A stretch of 64,000 nt of DNA. Source: UBA6136 sp044237765. GTDB lineage: Bacteria > Pseudomonadota > Gammaproteobacteria > Methylococcales > Methylococcaceae. Of this stretch, positions 17,036 to 25,979 are shown piece after piece (positions within the stretch are counted from its first letter, which is position 1; every line of letters begins with the position of its first letter). The notes beneath the pieces were generated by a model, which saw only the letters and a program-made list of their open reading frames with translations, was not told the origin of the DNA and searched no databases. A program made the translations under genes and the position numbers. The stretch covers positions 13,317 through 77,316 of the forward strand of contig JBIIEQ010000003.1 of assembly GCA_044237765.1 (NCBI GenBank), in the 5' to 3' direction.

Positions 17036-19095
17036 GCGCCGATCTCGGTGGGTTGGGAGGAAGTGAATTCCGAGCTCGGGTTCTGACACAAGGCCAGAAA
17101 GGCGGCCTCATCCAGAACAGGAATGCCCAATGCCTGGGCTTTGGTCAGCTTGGAACCCGGGTCCGCGCCGGCGACGACAAAGTCGGTTTTTGCCGAGACA
17201 CTTCCCGCGGCCTTTCCGCCCAAAGAGTGAACCAGCGCCTTGGCCTCCTCGCGTGAAAGCGAGTCCAGCGTCCCGGTGATGACAAAGGTTTTGCCGGCAA
17301 AGGGCAATGCCTCCGCCGCAATCCGTTCAGGCATGGCATCCCAATGGATGCCGGCGTCGAGCAAACCTTGCAATACCTCCAGGTTATGCGGTTGACGAAA
17401 GAAGGTGAAGACATGCCTGGCCACGGTCGGCCCAATATCCGGCGCAGTCTGCAAGGTCATTTCGTCCGCCGTTTTCAGGGTGTCGATATCGCGAAATTGT
17501 TCCGCCAGAGTGCGTGCGGTGACCTCTCCGACTTCCCGAATTCCCAGGGCGAAAAGAAAACGGGGCAACGTGGTGTGGCGACTGGACTTGATTGCGTTGA
17601 TCAGGTTGCTGGCCGATTTTTCAGCCAGTCGGTCCAGTCCGGCGACCTCCTCGACCGTCAGCCGATACAGATCGGCGACTGTTCCGATCAGACATTTTTC
17701 AAGCAATTGATCGACAATCCTGTCGCCCAGACCATCGATATTCATGGCTTTGCGCGAGGCAAAATGCTTGACTGCCTCCTTGTGTTGCGCCGGGCAATAG
17801 AGACCGCCGCTGCAGCGGACGATGGCTTCCCCCTCGATGGTTTCCACGTCCGATCCGCAGGCGGGACAGTGTGTCGGCATGACGAAGAGGCTGGCATTGT
17901 CTGGCCTGAGTTCCGGGAGGCTCTTGACCACTTCGGGAATCACATCGCCCGCCCGCCGGACGATGACCGTATCGCCGACCCGGATATCCTTGCGGTGCAC
18001 TTCATCGGCGTTGTGCAGTGTCGCGTTGGTGACCGTGACCCCGCCGACGGAGACGGACTCCAGTCGCGCGACCGGGGTGAGCGCGCCGGTACGGCCGACC
18101 TGAACGTCGATCGCCACGACGCGGGTGGTGGCTTCTTCGGCCGGAAACTTGTGGGCAATGGCCCAGCGTGGGGCGCGGGCGACAAAGCCGAGCGTTTCCC
18201 GGTCCCTGAGCTTATCCAGCTTGTAGACCACACCATCGATTTCGTACGGCAAAGCCTGGCGCCTTGTCAGCAGATCGGTGTAATAGGCGAAGCATTCGCT
18301 GATGCCCTGCACGACATGCAATTCAGGATTGATCGGGATGCCCCAGGTTCTGAAGCGGGTCATGACGTCGCTGTGGGTGTCGGGGAGTTGCTCGGCGGGA
18401 TAGAGCCCGTAGCCATAGCAGTAAAAATCGAGTGGCCGAGTGGCGGTGACCCGTGGGTCCAGCTGTCTCAGGCTGCCCGCTGCCGCATTGCGGGGGTTGG
18501 CGAAAGTTTTTTCTCCAGCCGCCAGTGCCCGCTCGTTGAGTTCCCGAAAACCCTGTTTGGGCATGAAGACCTCGCCCCGGATCTCGAATTTCTCCGGCCA
18601 GCCTTGGCCTTTCAGGCGCAAGGGAATGACCGCCAGGGTGCGAATGTTGGCGGTGATGTTTTCGCCGGTCTGGCCATCGCCTCGGGTCGCTGCCCGCACC
18701 AGCAGGCCCTGTTCATAGGTGAGACTAACGGCGAGTCCATCCAGCTTGGGTTCAACGACAAAAGCAAGATCTTCATCCCCCAGGCGCTGGCTGATACGGC
18801 GACTGAAGTCGATCAGGTCTTCTTCACTGAAAGCATTGTCCAGAGACAGCATCGGCACGGGATGCCGAACTTCGGAGAAGGTGGTGGACGGCGGAGCACC
18901 CACCCGCTGTGTGGGGGAGTCGGCAGTTTGCAGGTCCGGGTGCTCGCGTTCCAGTGCGAGCAATTCCTGCATCAGCTGATCATATTCCGCGTCGGAGATG
19001 AGCGGATCGTCCAGCTGATGATAGCGGCGGTTGTGAAGCTCGATGTCCCGGCGGAGTTGGGCAGCACGCTGCCGGACAGGCTCCGGTGTGGTCAC
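17032..19095 (-). CDS. ligA: NAD-dependent DNA ligase
   Basis: A 687-residue enzyme that seals nicks during replication and repair, using NAD. Domains in order are Ia (HNRRYHQLDDPLISDAEYDQ), the adenylation domain with catalytic Lys in EPKLDGLAVSL (about residue 115), an OB fold, a four-Cys zinc finger (CPACG...CSGGLYC), helix-hairpin-helix repeats, and a C-terminal BRCT domain (KTFVITGTLDSLSREEAK). It is complete and of normal length. It starts two bases after the zipA stop. Confidence 0.98.
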   Translation of the reverse strand: MTTPEPVRQRAAQLRRDIELHNRRYHQLDDPLISDAEYDQLMQELLALEREHPDLQTADSPTQRVGAPPSTTFSEVRHPVPMLSLDNAFSEEDLIDFSRRISQRLGDEDLAFVVEPKLDGLAVSLTYEQGLLVRAATRGDGQTGENITANIRTLAVIPLRLKGQGWPEKFEIRGEVFMPKQGFRELNERALAAGEKTFANPRNAAAGSLRQLDPRVTATRPLDFYCYGYGLYPAEQLPDTHSDVMTRFRTWGIPINPELHVVQGISECFAYYTDLLTRRQALPYEIDGVVYKLDKLRDRETLGFVARAPRWAIAHKFPAEEATTRVVAIDVQVGRTGALTPVARLESVSVGGVTVTNATLHNADEVHRKDIRVGDTVIVRRAGDVIPEVVKSLPELRPDNASLFVMPTHCPACGSDVETIEGEAIVRCSGGLYCPAQHKEAVKHFASRKAMNIDGLGDRIVDQLLEKCLIGTVADLYRLTVEEVAGLDRLAEKSASNLINAIKSSRHTTLPRFLFALGIREVGEVTARTLAEQFRDIDTLKTADEMTLQTAPDIGPTVARHVFTFFRQPHNLEVLQGLLDAGIHWDAMPERIAAEALPFAGKTFVITGTLDSLSREEAKALVHSLGGKAAGSVSAKTDFVVAGADPGSKLTKAQALGIPVLDEAAFLALCQNPSSEFTSSQPTEIGA

Positions 19096-19097
19096 GG

Positions 19098-19877
19098 TCA
19101 GCTTTCGATGGGCTGTTTCAGAAGATTCCGCATGTGCGCAATTTTGCTGGCACTGAGCGGTTGGCGTGACTCATCCCATTGAATGCCATGCAGACGCTGG
19201 GCGAGTTCGCGGCTGGTATTGACGAGGTCGTCGTAGGTTCCGAGCGGGTCCGAGACGCGGGCAGTCTGGAAGAACAAGACGATGCCGGGGCATTCGAAAT
19301 CGTCCATGTCGTCGATGGGGAAGGTGCCGGGTTCTACCAGGCTGGCAACGCTGAACAGCGTTTGGGTCAGGTCGGGGTCGTAGCGGTGGAAAATGCCCAT
19401 GTCGCCGAACAGCAGGTCCACATCCATCAGTGCCTGCTTCAGTTCAGCCCCATGAAAGAAACGTCCCGGGCCGGCGACGACGCTTATCTGGATCAAAAAA
19501 GGCGCGCCCCCTGCGCCTTCACTGGAAGGCTCGCCTGAAGTAGTGATCTCTGAAGACGGCGCAGTTTCGTGACTCTCCGGGATGATCTCGAGTTCGAAGT
19601 CATCCGTTTCCTCGTGAGCGTTGAAGTCGAGACCCGACAGTTGCGGCTCCTTGCGGGTATCCGTCCAGGGCGTGATGACGCGAACCCCGTCCTCGAATTC
19701 ATCGGAGGACGCTTCGTACTCCCCATCTTCAAAATCGTCCGAAGGAAGCTCCTCGCGCTTCCGGCGGCTGAAGAGGCTGTTCTGGATGGGTTGTCTGTAC
19801 CGTCCCCAAGCATAGATGCCCGCCAGAACGATGACGCTGGCGATGATCAAAAGCAGCCGAACGGTATCTCTATCCAT
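19098..19877 (-). CDS. zipA: Cell division protein ZipA
   Basis: A 259-residue inner-membrane protein that tethers FtsZ to the membrane at the division site. It has an N-terminal anchor (LLLIIASVIVLAGIYAWGRY), a basic stretch RRKRE, an acidic low-complexity linker (about 40-110), and a C-terminal FtsZ-binding domain from about residue 125 (FLIQISVVAGPGRFFHGAEL through IVLFFQTARVSDPLGTYDDL). The start at 19877 puts the anchor at residue 7. It lies 16 bases after smc. The smc-zipA-ligA order is conserved in Pseudomonas and relatives. Confidence 0.93.
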   Translation of the reverse strand: MDRDTVRLLLIIASVIVLAGIYAWGRYRQPIQNSLFSRRKREELPSDDFEDGEYEASSDEFEDGVRVITPWTDTRKEPQLSGLDFNAHEETDDFELEIIPESHETAPSSEITTSGEPSSEGAGGAPFLIQISVVAGPGRFFHGAELKQALMDVDLLFGDMGIFHRYDPDLTQTLFSVASLVEPGTFPIDDMDDFECPGIVLFFQTARVSDPLGTYDDLVNTSRELAQRLHGIQWDESRQPLSASKIAHMRNLLKQPIES

Positions 19878-19893
19878 CTTGAATTCTCGGGTT

Positions 19894-22800
19894 TCAGGCG
19901 ATGGCCATCTCGACGGCCGCATCGATGTCAACAGCCACGATACGGGAAACGCCAGGTTCCTTCATGGTGACGCCGGCCAGATGCTGGGCAATCTCCATGG
20001 TGGCTTTGTTATGTGAAATGAACAGAAATTGTACCCTCTCGGACATTTCCTTGACCAATTGGCTGAAACGACCCACGTTGGCATCGTCCAGCGGGGCATC
20101 CACCTCGTCGAGCAGGCAGAAAGGAGCCGGATTCAATTCGAAAATGGCAAAGACGAGTGCCGCTGCCGTGAGTGCCTTTTCGCCACCCGATAGCAGATGG
20201 ATGGAGCTGTTGCGCTTCCCGGGAGGGCGGGCCATGATCGTTATGCCGGTTTCGAGCAGATCGCGATCGGTCATGTCCAAACTGGCCTGGCCGCCGCCGA
20301 ACAGTTTCGGGAACATGCGCTGCAAACCGGCATTGATGAGATCGAACGTATCCTTGAAACGGGTTCGGCATTCCTTGTCGATTTTCTCGATGGCCTCGCG
20401 CAGGCTCGCCAGCGACTCGCTCAAATCCTGGTTTTGCTGGTCGAGGAAGGCCATCCGCTCCTCCTGTACCAAGTACTCTTCCATGGCGGTCAGGTTGACG
20501 GCGCCCAGGCGGGCAATCTCTTCGGCCAATTCACCGACGCGCTGCTGCCAGGTTTTTTCATCGGCCTCTTCCGGCAGACTTTCCACGACCCGGCTCGGAT
20601 CTGCGCCGAGTTCCTCGAACTGTTCCTGCACGGTTTGCCGTCGGACTTCATTGGCAGAGAGCTCCAGCCGGATCTTTTCCAGCTGCTCCTTGATGCCCGC
20701 CAATTCTCGCTCGTTGCGGAGTTTCGATTCACTGCTCTGGCGAATACCGCCTTCCAGTTCGTTGGCACGATGGCGTAAATCGGCCAGAACTTTTTCAGCC
20801 CGGGAGCGCTGCTCGATCAAGTCGTCCAGCTGATTGTGGGTCTCTTCGGTCGGTTGACCGGTTTCCGCAACGCGGGTGCGGAGCGCTTCCAATCGTTGCA
20901 AGGCCTGGTCGAACTGACCCTGGGCCCGCTCCAGATGCCGGCGTGTGAGCTGTTCATTGGACCGCAGACTTTCTGAGCGGCCCTTGAGGGTATTCACTTT
21001 TTCGCGGGCCTGGCGCATGGCGGCATCGGTCTCGGTCAACCGGTTCTCAAGCCGGTTGCGGTTGTCAGCATGGTCGCTGGCCTGCAACTCCAGCTCTGCC
21101 AAGCGTTCCTCGGCTTCCACCTGCAACAGACGCGATTCCTCAATGGCTTCCTTCTCTTCACTGTGCTGAGCGCCCAGCTCGATCAATTCGCTGTTGATCT
21201 GGTTCAGCCGTTTGGTGGCCTGCTCGCAGCGGGCCTGAGTGGCGCTGAGTTCTGACTTCGCACGGCCATGTTCGGCGCCCAGCCGGCGTTCCTCGGTCTG
21301 CAGTCGCTCACGTTCCTGCTCTGCCTGACGGGTCGCGGTTTCGGTCGTGTGGAGCTGCTCTTCCAGCGTCTCGATGCGGCTGTGGAGCGTTTCGAGTTCC
21401 GCTTTGAGGGATTTCAGTTCACGCTCGCGTTTGATGACACCGGCCTGGCCCCCATCGAGCTTTTGCATGGTTAGCCAGCCCGGCCCCAGGCGCGTGCCAT
21501 CCGGGGTGATGACGGACTCATGCTCGGCCAGTTGCGCGCTGATGTGGTGCGCGTTGGGGAGGTCATCCGCACAATAGACCGCACCGAGCAAGGGGCTCAG
21601 GTTCCACGGCGAATTCACCCGCTCCAGCAAGCGGGGGCCGAGGCTGTGGTTGGTTTGATTTATTGAGGGACGGGTCTCGAACAAGGCCAGCGATTCCCCG
21701 CCCAACGCCGAAAGGTGCGGGGCAAGGTTTTCCGTCTGTTCGATGCAAAGAGCCTGAAGTTGCGGCCCGAGCACCGTTTCCACGGCGGTTTCCCAGCCGG
21801 GATGCACGTCGAGATGTTCGGCCAGACGCGTGGTTTGATCGAGCTGGTGCTCCGCTAGCCAGCGCTGCAATCCCGCCCGGTCCTTGCCCATAGCGTGTTC
21901 CTGCAGGGTCTCCAGCGAGCTGATCTTGCCATTCATTGCGTGCAGTTCCGCCCGGCGTGCATTCAGCTCGTGCTGCAGCGTTTTCATTTGCTCCCGACCC
22001 TCCTGAATACGGGTGTGGAGCTGTTGCAAGGTCTCCTGTAGGCTGGACCGCTCCGCTTCCAGTTCGGCGACGGCGAGTTCCAGTTCGGCCAGCCCCTCGG
22101 CATTGAGGGTGGCCTCGACCTCCTGACGTTCCACTTCCAGCTTTTCCCGGCGGGCGTCCAGCTGCCGCGCCTGCTGCTCAAGCTGACCGATCCGTACATG
22201 CTGGATATCCCGCTGGCTGCGGTAGCGGCCAATGTCGCTGCTCAGCTGCTCGAACTGCTGGCGCGCCGACTTCAGGGTATGGTCAGCGTCTTCCCGCAGC
22301 GTGGCGGTTTCGAGCTCCGCTTCTCGGGCTTCTTTCAGGAGGATCTCGAGTTCGGCCAGTTCTTCGACCAGGCTGGCCAGTTGGGCCTGATCATTTTCCA
22401 GATCGATTTCCGCCTGCTGTTGCTCTTCCAGCAGACGGGCCTCCTCCTGGATCAGGTTTTCGTGGGTTTCCTGTGCATGACGGATATTTTGAGTCAGGCG
22501 GCTGATTTCCGCGCCCAGTTCATAGAATCGGGCTTGCTCCTCGTTCAGGGATTTCTGTAGCGACTCCTGCTGTTCACGAAAAGTCCCCAATGTCTCGTTG
22601 AGGGTGTGATCTTCCTCGGCCAGTGTCCGAAAACGGGTTTCGTATTCGGCCAGTTGGCCCCGGTGGGTTTGAAACTGCTCGTCGTATTTGCGCCATCGCA
22701 GGCCCAGTAACTGCTCGCGGTAGCCGCGTTCCTCATCCTTGAGTGCCGTGTACTTCTCGGCTTTTTTGGCCTGGCGTTTCAGGCTTTCCAGCTGTTTGCC

Positions 22801-23403
22801 AACTTCCTCGCGCAGGTCCATCAGCCGGTCCAGGTTCTCCTGGGTATGGCCCATGCGTAACTCGGTTTCGTGCCGGCGTTCCTTATATTTGGAAATGCCT
22901 GCCGCCTCCTCGATCAGCTCACGCAGTTCGGCCGGCTTGGCCTCGATCAGCCGCGAGATCATGCCCTGCTCAATGATGGCGTAACTGCGTGAGCCAAGGC
23001 CGGTGCCAAGGAACAGATCGGTGATGTCCTTGCGGCGGCAGCGGGTGCCGTTGAGAATGTAGGTCGATTGCCCGTCGCGGCTGACCTGGCGCTTGATGGA
23101 AATCTCGGGATACTTGGCGAATTCTCCCGGTGCCTTGCCCTCGCCGTTGTCGAACACCAGTTCGACCGACGCCATTCCGACCGGCTTGCGGCTGCTGGAG
23201 CCGTTGAAAATGACATCCGCCATGCTCTCGCCGCGCAAATGCTTGGCGGAGCTTTCGCCCATGACCCAGCGCACCGCGTCGATGATGTTGGATTTGCCAC
23301 AGCCATTGGGGCCGACAATGCCGATCAGGTTGCCCGGTGTAGGGATCGTGGTGGGATCGACAAACGATTTGAAGCCCGCAAGTTTTATTCGGTCGAGACG
23401 CAC
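19894..23403 (-). CDS. smc: Chromosome segregation protein SMC
   Basis: A 1169-residue ATPase that organises and separates chromosomes with ScpA and ScpB. The N-terminal head has Walker A IVGPNGCGKSNIIDAVRWVM. Long coiled coils flank a hinge near residues 500-660. The C-terminal head has the ABC signature HLLSGGEKALTAAALVFAIF and Walker B PFCLLDEVDAPLDDAN. It is complete. Having SMC rather than MukB argues against an enterobacterial or Vibrio host. Confidence 0.98.
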   Translation of the reverse strand: MRLDRIKLAGFKSFVDPTTIPTPGNLIGIVGPNGCGKSNIIDAVRWVMGESSAKHLRGESMADVIFNGSSSRKPVGMASVELVFDNGEGKAPGEFAKYPEISIKRQVSRDGQSTYILNGTRCRRKDITDLFLGTGLGSRSYAIIEQGMISRLIEAKPAELRELIEEAAGISKYKERRHETELRMGHTQENLDRLMDLREEVGKQLESLKRQAKKAEKYTALKDEERGYREQLLGLRWRKYDEQFQTHRGQLAEYETRFRTLAEEDHTLNETLGTFREQQESLQKSLNEEQARFYELGAEISRLTQNIRHAQETHENLIQEEARLLEEQQQAEIDLENDQAQLASLVEELAELEILLKEAREAELETATLREDADHTLKSARQQFEQLSSDIGRYRSQRDIQHVRIGQLEQQARQLDARREKLEVERQEVEATLNAEGLAELELAVAELEAERSSLQETLQQLHTRIQEGREQMKTLQHELNARRAELHAMNGKISSLETLQEHAMGKDRAGLQRWLAEHQLDQTTRLAEHLDVHPGWETAVETVLGPQLQALCIEQTENLAPHLSALGGESLALFETRPSINQTNHSLGPRLLERVNSPWNLSPLLGAVYCADDLPNAHHISAQLAEHESVITPDGTRLGPGWLTMQKLDGGQAGVIKRERELKSLKAELETLHSRIETLEEQLHTTETATRQAEQERERLQTEERRLGAEHGRAKSELSATQARCEQATKRLNQINSELIELGAQHSEEKEAIEESRLLQVEAEERLAELELQASDHADNRNRLENRLTETDAAMRQAREKVNTLKGRSESLRSNEQLTRRHLERAQGQFDQALQRLEALRTRVAETGQPTEETHNQLDDLIEQRSRAEKVLADLRHRANELEGGIRQSSESKLRNERELAGIKEQLEKIRLELSANEVRRQTVQEQFEELGADPSRVVESLPEEADEKTWQQRVGELAEEIARLGAVNLTAMEEYLVQEERMAFLDQQNQDLSESLASLREAIEKIDKECRTRFKDTFDLINAGLQRMFPKLFGGGQASLDMTDRDLLETGITIMARPPGKRNSSIHLLSGGEKALTAAALVFAIFELNPAPFCLLDEVDAPLDDANVGRFSQLVKEMSERVQFLFISHNKATMEIAQHLAGVTMKEPGVSRIVAVDIDAAVEMAIA

Positions 23404-23556
23404 GGAGTGATCGCGGAGAGCGGAAAAAGGGCTGGAACTGGTTGGAGCGGGAACGGGTCGGTATTATAGCCGACTAACCCAACGCCCGGGCTTTGGCCTG
23501 GCCTCCAACCCGAGAGGGATTCTCGGGCCTTTCTCTTGATACTGACCCAAGCCATC

Positions 23557-23946
23557 ATGACCACTCAACCCAGTAAAACCCTCGAAACCTTCGATAATCC
23601 CCAGCGGGATCGCGATTTCACCATCCGCATTGATATGCCGGAGTTCACCTGTTTATGCCCCAAGACCGGTCAGCCGGATTTCGCCACACTGCATCTTGAA
23701 TATGTGCCCGATGAGAAGTGCGTGGAACTCAAGTCACTCAAACTATATGTCTGGTCATACCGTGATGAAGGCGCCTTCCACGAGGCTATCACCAACCGCA
23801 TCCTGGATGATCTGGTTGCCGCCACCCAGCCACGCTTCATGCGCCTGACCGCTCGCTTCAATGTGCGCGGCGGCGTTTACACTGCTGTCGTCGCTGATCA
23901 TCGGAAGCCCGGCTGGCAAGCGCCCGCCGTCGTTCAACTCCCCTGA
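23557..23946 (+). CDS. queF: NADPH-dependent preQ0 reductase, short (unimodular) type
   Basis: A 129-residue enzyme that reduces 7-cyano-7-deazaguanine to 7-aminomethyl-7-deazaguanine in queuosine synthesis. The QueF motif ELKSLKLYVWSYRDEGAFHE is present, and the catalytic Cys lies in EFTCLCPKTGQPDFA. The short form is typical of the YkvM-like branch, not the long E. coli enzyme. ATG 23557 is preferred over an upstream TTG. It is divergent from smc. Confidence 0.95.
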   Translation: MTTQPSKTLETFDNPQRDRDFTIRIDMPEFTCLCPKTGQPDFATLHLEYVPDEKCVELKSLKLYVWSYRDEGAFHEAITNRILDDLVAATQPRFMRLTARFNVRGGVYTAVVADHRKPGWQAPAVVQLP

Positions 23947-23966
23947 TTGTAACCGCGGACTTCCTC

Positions 23967-24304
23967 ATGACTACGGTTGCCTGCCCCGTTTGCGGAATGG
24001 AAAATGGATATTCCGACGGATCAAACTTCGTCTGTCCCGATTGCTTTCACGAATGGCCGTTGGCCGGCGAGGCAGATGCCGACGGGGAGGGCGATACGGT
24101 CGTCAAGGATTCCAACGGGACACCACTGGCCGACGGTGACTCTGTGTTGCTGATCAAGGATCTGAAAGTGAAAGCTCCTCGATCACCCTCAAGAAAGGCG
24201 CCAAGGCCAAGAACATCCGCCTGCACGACGGCGACCACGAAGTGGACTGCAAGATCGACGGCGTCAGCTATATGCTCAAGGCGTGTTTTTTGAAGAAGGC
24301 TTGA
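23967..24304 (+). pseudogene. yjdM: YjdM/PhnA-family zinc-ribbon protein, frameshifted
   Basis: The first ~69 residues match YjdM: CPVCGMENGYSD, CPDCFHEWPL, then VKDSNGTPLADGDSVLLIKD and LKVK. One base is missing near 24174 (AAAGCTCC where AAAGGCTCC is expected). In the +1 frame the protein resumes as SSITLKKGAKAKNIRL and GDHEVDCKIDG, ending FLKKA at 24304. With the base restored it would be a normal ~112-residue protein. It may be a recent mutation or a sequencing error. The role of the family is unclear despite the old name PhnA. Confidence 0.82.
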
Positions 24305-24324
24305 AAAGGCTGAGTAGCTGACCG

Positions 24325-24615
24325 CTACTTCTTGATTTCACCGTAGCCCTGTTCGGCCTCGCGCATGATGCGCTTGCCGTCCGCGATCATGCGATGACCT
24401 TCAGCCATCAGTTTCTTGCCCTGGTCGATCTGGCTTTCGCCCTCGTGCATCAGGCTCTCGCCTTGTTTGTAACGCTCCCCTAGCTGGGCCATGCCCTGAC
24501 TCTCACGGAGGATTTGTTCTCCCGAGAGCGGAGTGGGTTTTGGGCTGGGCAGGGGTTCGTCGGATGCGCAGGCGGATAACAAGGTCAGGCCGAGAATGAC
24601 GGTGATTCTGAACAT
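24325..24615 (-). CDS. Small lipoprotein with charged helical repeats
   Basis: A 96-residue protein with a clear lipoprotein signal (MFRITVILGLTLLSAC, lipobox LSAC). The mature part is a charged helix with a loose repeat of the form G-E-x-L-M-x-E-G (RYKQGESLMHEGESQIDQG, KKLMAEGHRMIADGKRIM). This suggests a coiled, periplasm-facing lipoprotein. It is convergent with yjdM, separated by 20 bases. Function is unknown. Confidence 0.75.
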   Translation of the reverse strand: MFRITVILGLTLLSACASDEPLPSPKPTPLSGEQILRESQGMAQLGERYKQGESLMHEGESQIDQGKKLMAEGHRMIADGKRIMREAEQGYGEIKK

Positions 24616-24790
24616 GGCACTCGGGTTTGTTTGGGTGACAGTATGGGAATTACACAAAATGAGCAGGTCAGAGGCAAGCAATAACAACCAGAGTCAGATA
24701 CTCGGCGGTTGTAGACGAGTATCGACGCGTTTCGGCGGTCCCAGAAGCCTGACAAAATCATCTTCACGGGTTTGGATTTGCCGATAGCCG

Positions 24791-25933
24791 CTACATCACT
24801 TCCAGTATCGTGGCCTTAACGGCATCCAGCGTGGCCGGGACCTTGCTGGGCTGGATGTCGCACTGGCCAATGGCGGTGTCGGGGTCCTTGAGGCCGTTGC
24901 CGGTGAGGGTGCAGACGATGGTCTTGCCTTCGGGAAGCTTGCCGGATTTGAGGTCGCGCAGGACGCCGGCGACGGAGGTGGCGGAGGCGGGTTCGCAAAA
25001 GATGCCTTCCTTCTCCGACAGCAGTTTTTGCGTGGCCAGAATTTCGGCGTCGGTCAACTCGTCGAACCAGCCGCCGGATTCGCGGCTGGCGGTCCAGGCC
25101 TGATCCCAGGATTGCGGGTGGCCGATGCGGATAGCGGTAGCAATGGTTTCCGGTTCGTTGACCATATGACCGCGCAGGAATGGCGCTGCGCCGGCTGCCT
25201 GGTATCCGACCATCACCGGGCGATTGTTGCAGAGCTTGCCGATGGCGGTGTACTGGCAGTCGCCGTGGCAGAAGGCGCAGGCATCGGTTGGTTTGTGGCC
25301 GGGCGCGCAGGTCGCCTCGGTGTAGCCGATCCAGTGTGCGGTGATGTTGCCGGCGTTGCCGACCGGCAGGCAGTGGTAATCCGGTGCGCGGCCCAGCGCT
25401 TCGATGATCTCGAAGGACGCGGTCTTCTGGCCCTGCAGGCGGAACGGATTGATGGAGTTGACGATGGTCACTGGTGCGTGGTCGGCAACTTCCTTCACCA
25501 GTCGCATGCCGTCGTCGAAATTGCCCTGAATCTGCAACACCTTGGCGCCATGAATCATGGCCTGCGCTAGCTTGCCGAGTGCAATCTTGCCGTCTGGAAT
25601 CAGCACGAAACAGGTGATGCCGGCGCGGGCCGCATAAGCCGCCGCCGCTGCCGAGGTGTTGCCGGTGGAGGCGCAGACGATTGCCCGACTGCCGGCTTCG
25701 ACTGCCTTGGTCACCGCCATGGTCATGCCGCGATCCTTGAACGAGCCGGTGGGGTTCAGGCCCTCGAATTTCACGAACAGCTCAACGTTCTTGCCGATCA
25801 GTCGGGGAATATTGACCAGCTGAATCAGCGGCGTGTTGCCTTCGTTAAGGCTGACCGCCGGGGTTTCTGGGGCGACTGGCAGGCGGTTGCGATATTTGTC
25901 GATGAGGCCGGTGTAGCGGGTGGCTTGGGTCAT
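24791..25933 (-). CDS. thrC: Threonine synthase with a cysteine-rich insertion
   Basis: A 380-residue PLP enzyme that converts O-phosphohomoserine to threonine. PLP-lysine is K66 in NPTGSFKDRGM; ASTGNTSAAAAAYAARAG and LPVGNAGNITAHWIGY are standard. Between HWIGYTE and VGYQAAGAAP is an extra segment holding C209, C219, C222, C226 and C235 (core DACAFCHGDCQ). This segment is not part of the ThrC sequences I know and could bind a metal. The start at 25933 aligns with the family. It is last in the alaC-hom-thrC run, 46 bases after hom. Confidence 0.94.
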   Translation of the reverse strand: MTQATRYTGLIDKYRNRLPVAPETPAVSLNEGNTPLIQLVNIPRLIGKNVELFVKFEGLNPTGSFKDRGMTMAVTKAVEAGSRAIVCASTGNTSAAAAAYAARAGITCFVLIPDGKIALGKLAQAMIHGAKVLQIQGNFDDGMRLVKEVADHAPVTIVNSINPFRLQGQKTASFEIIEALGRAPDYHCLPVGNAGNITAHWIGYTEATCAPGHKPTDACAFCHGDCQYTAIGKLCNNRPVMVGYQAAGAAPFLRGHMVNEPETIATAIRIGHPQSWDQAWTASRESGGWFDELTDAEILATQKLLSEKEGIFCEPASATSVAGVLRDLKSGKLPEGKTIVCTLTGNGLKDPDTAIGQCDIQPSKVPATLDAVKATILEVM

Positions 25934-25979
25934 GTAAGGTGATTCCGTGTGCGTCGGGTGTGATATCGGGATGCGAGGT

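Noticed and set aside
17344..19182. A 612-codon plus-strand frame opposite ligA
   Set aside because: It is antisense to a complete ligA and has no family features or ribosome binding site.
23509..23527. Hairpin CCCGAGA-N5-TCTCGGG before queF, considered as a preQ1 riboswitch
   Set aside because: The loop and the downstream A-rich tail of preQ1 class I aptamers are missing. It may be a simple hairpin in the leader.
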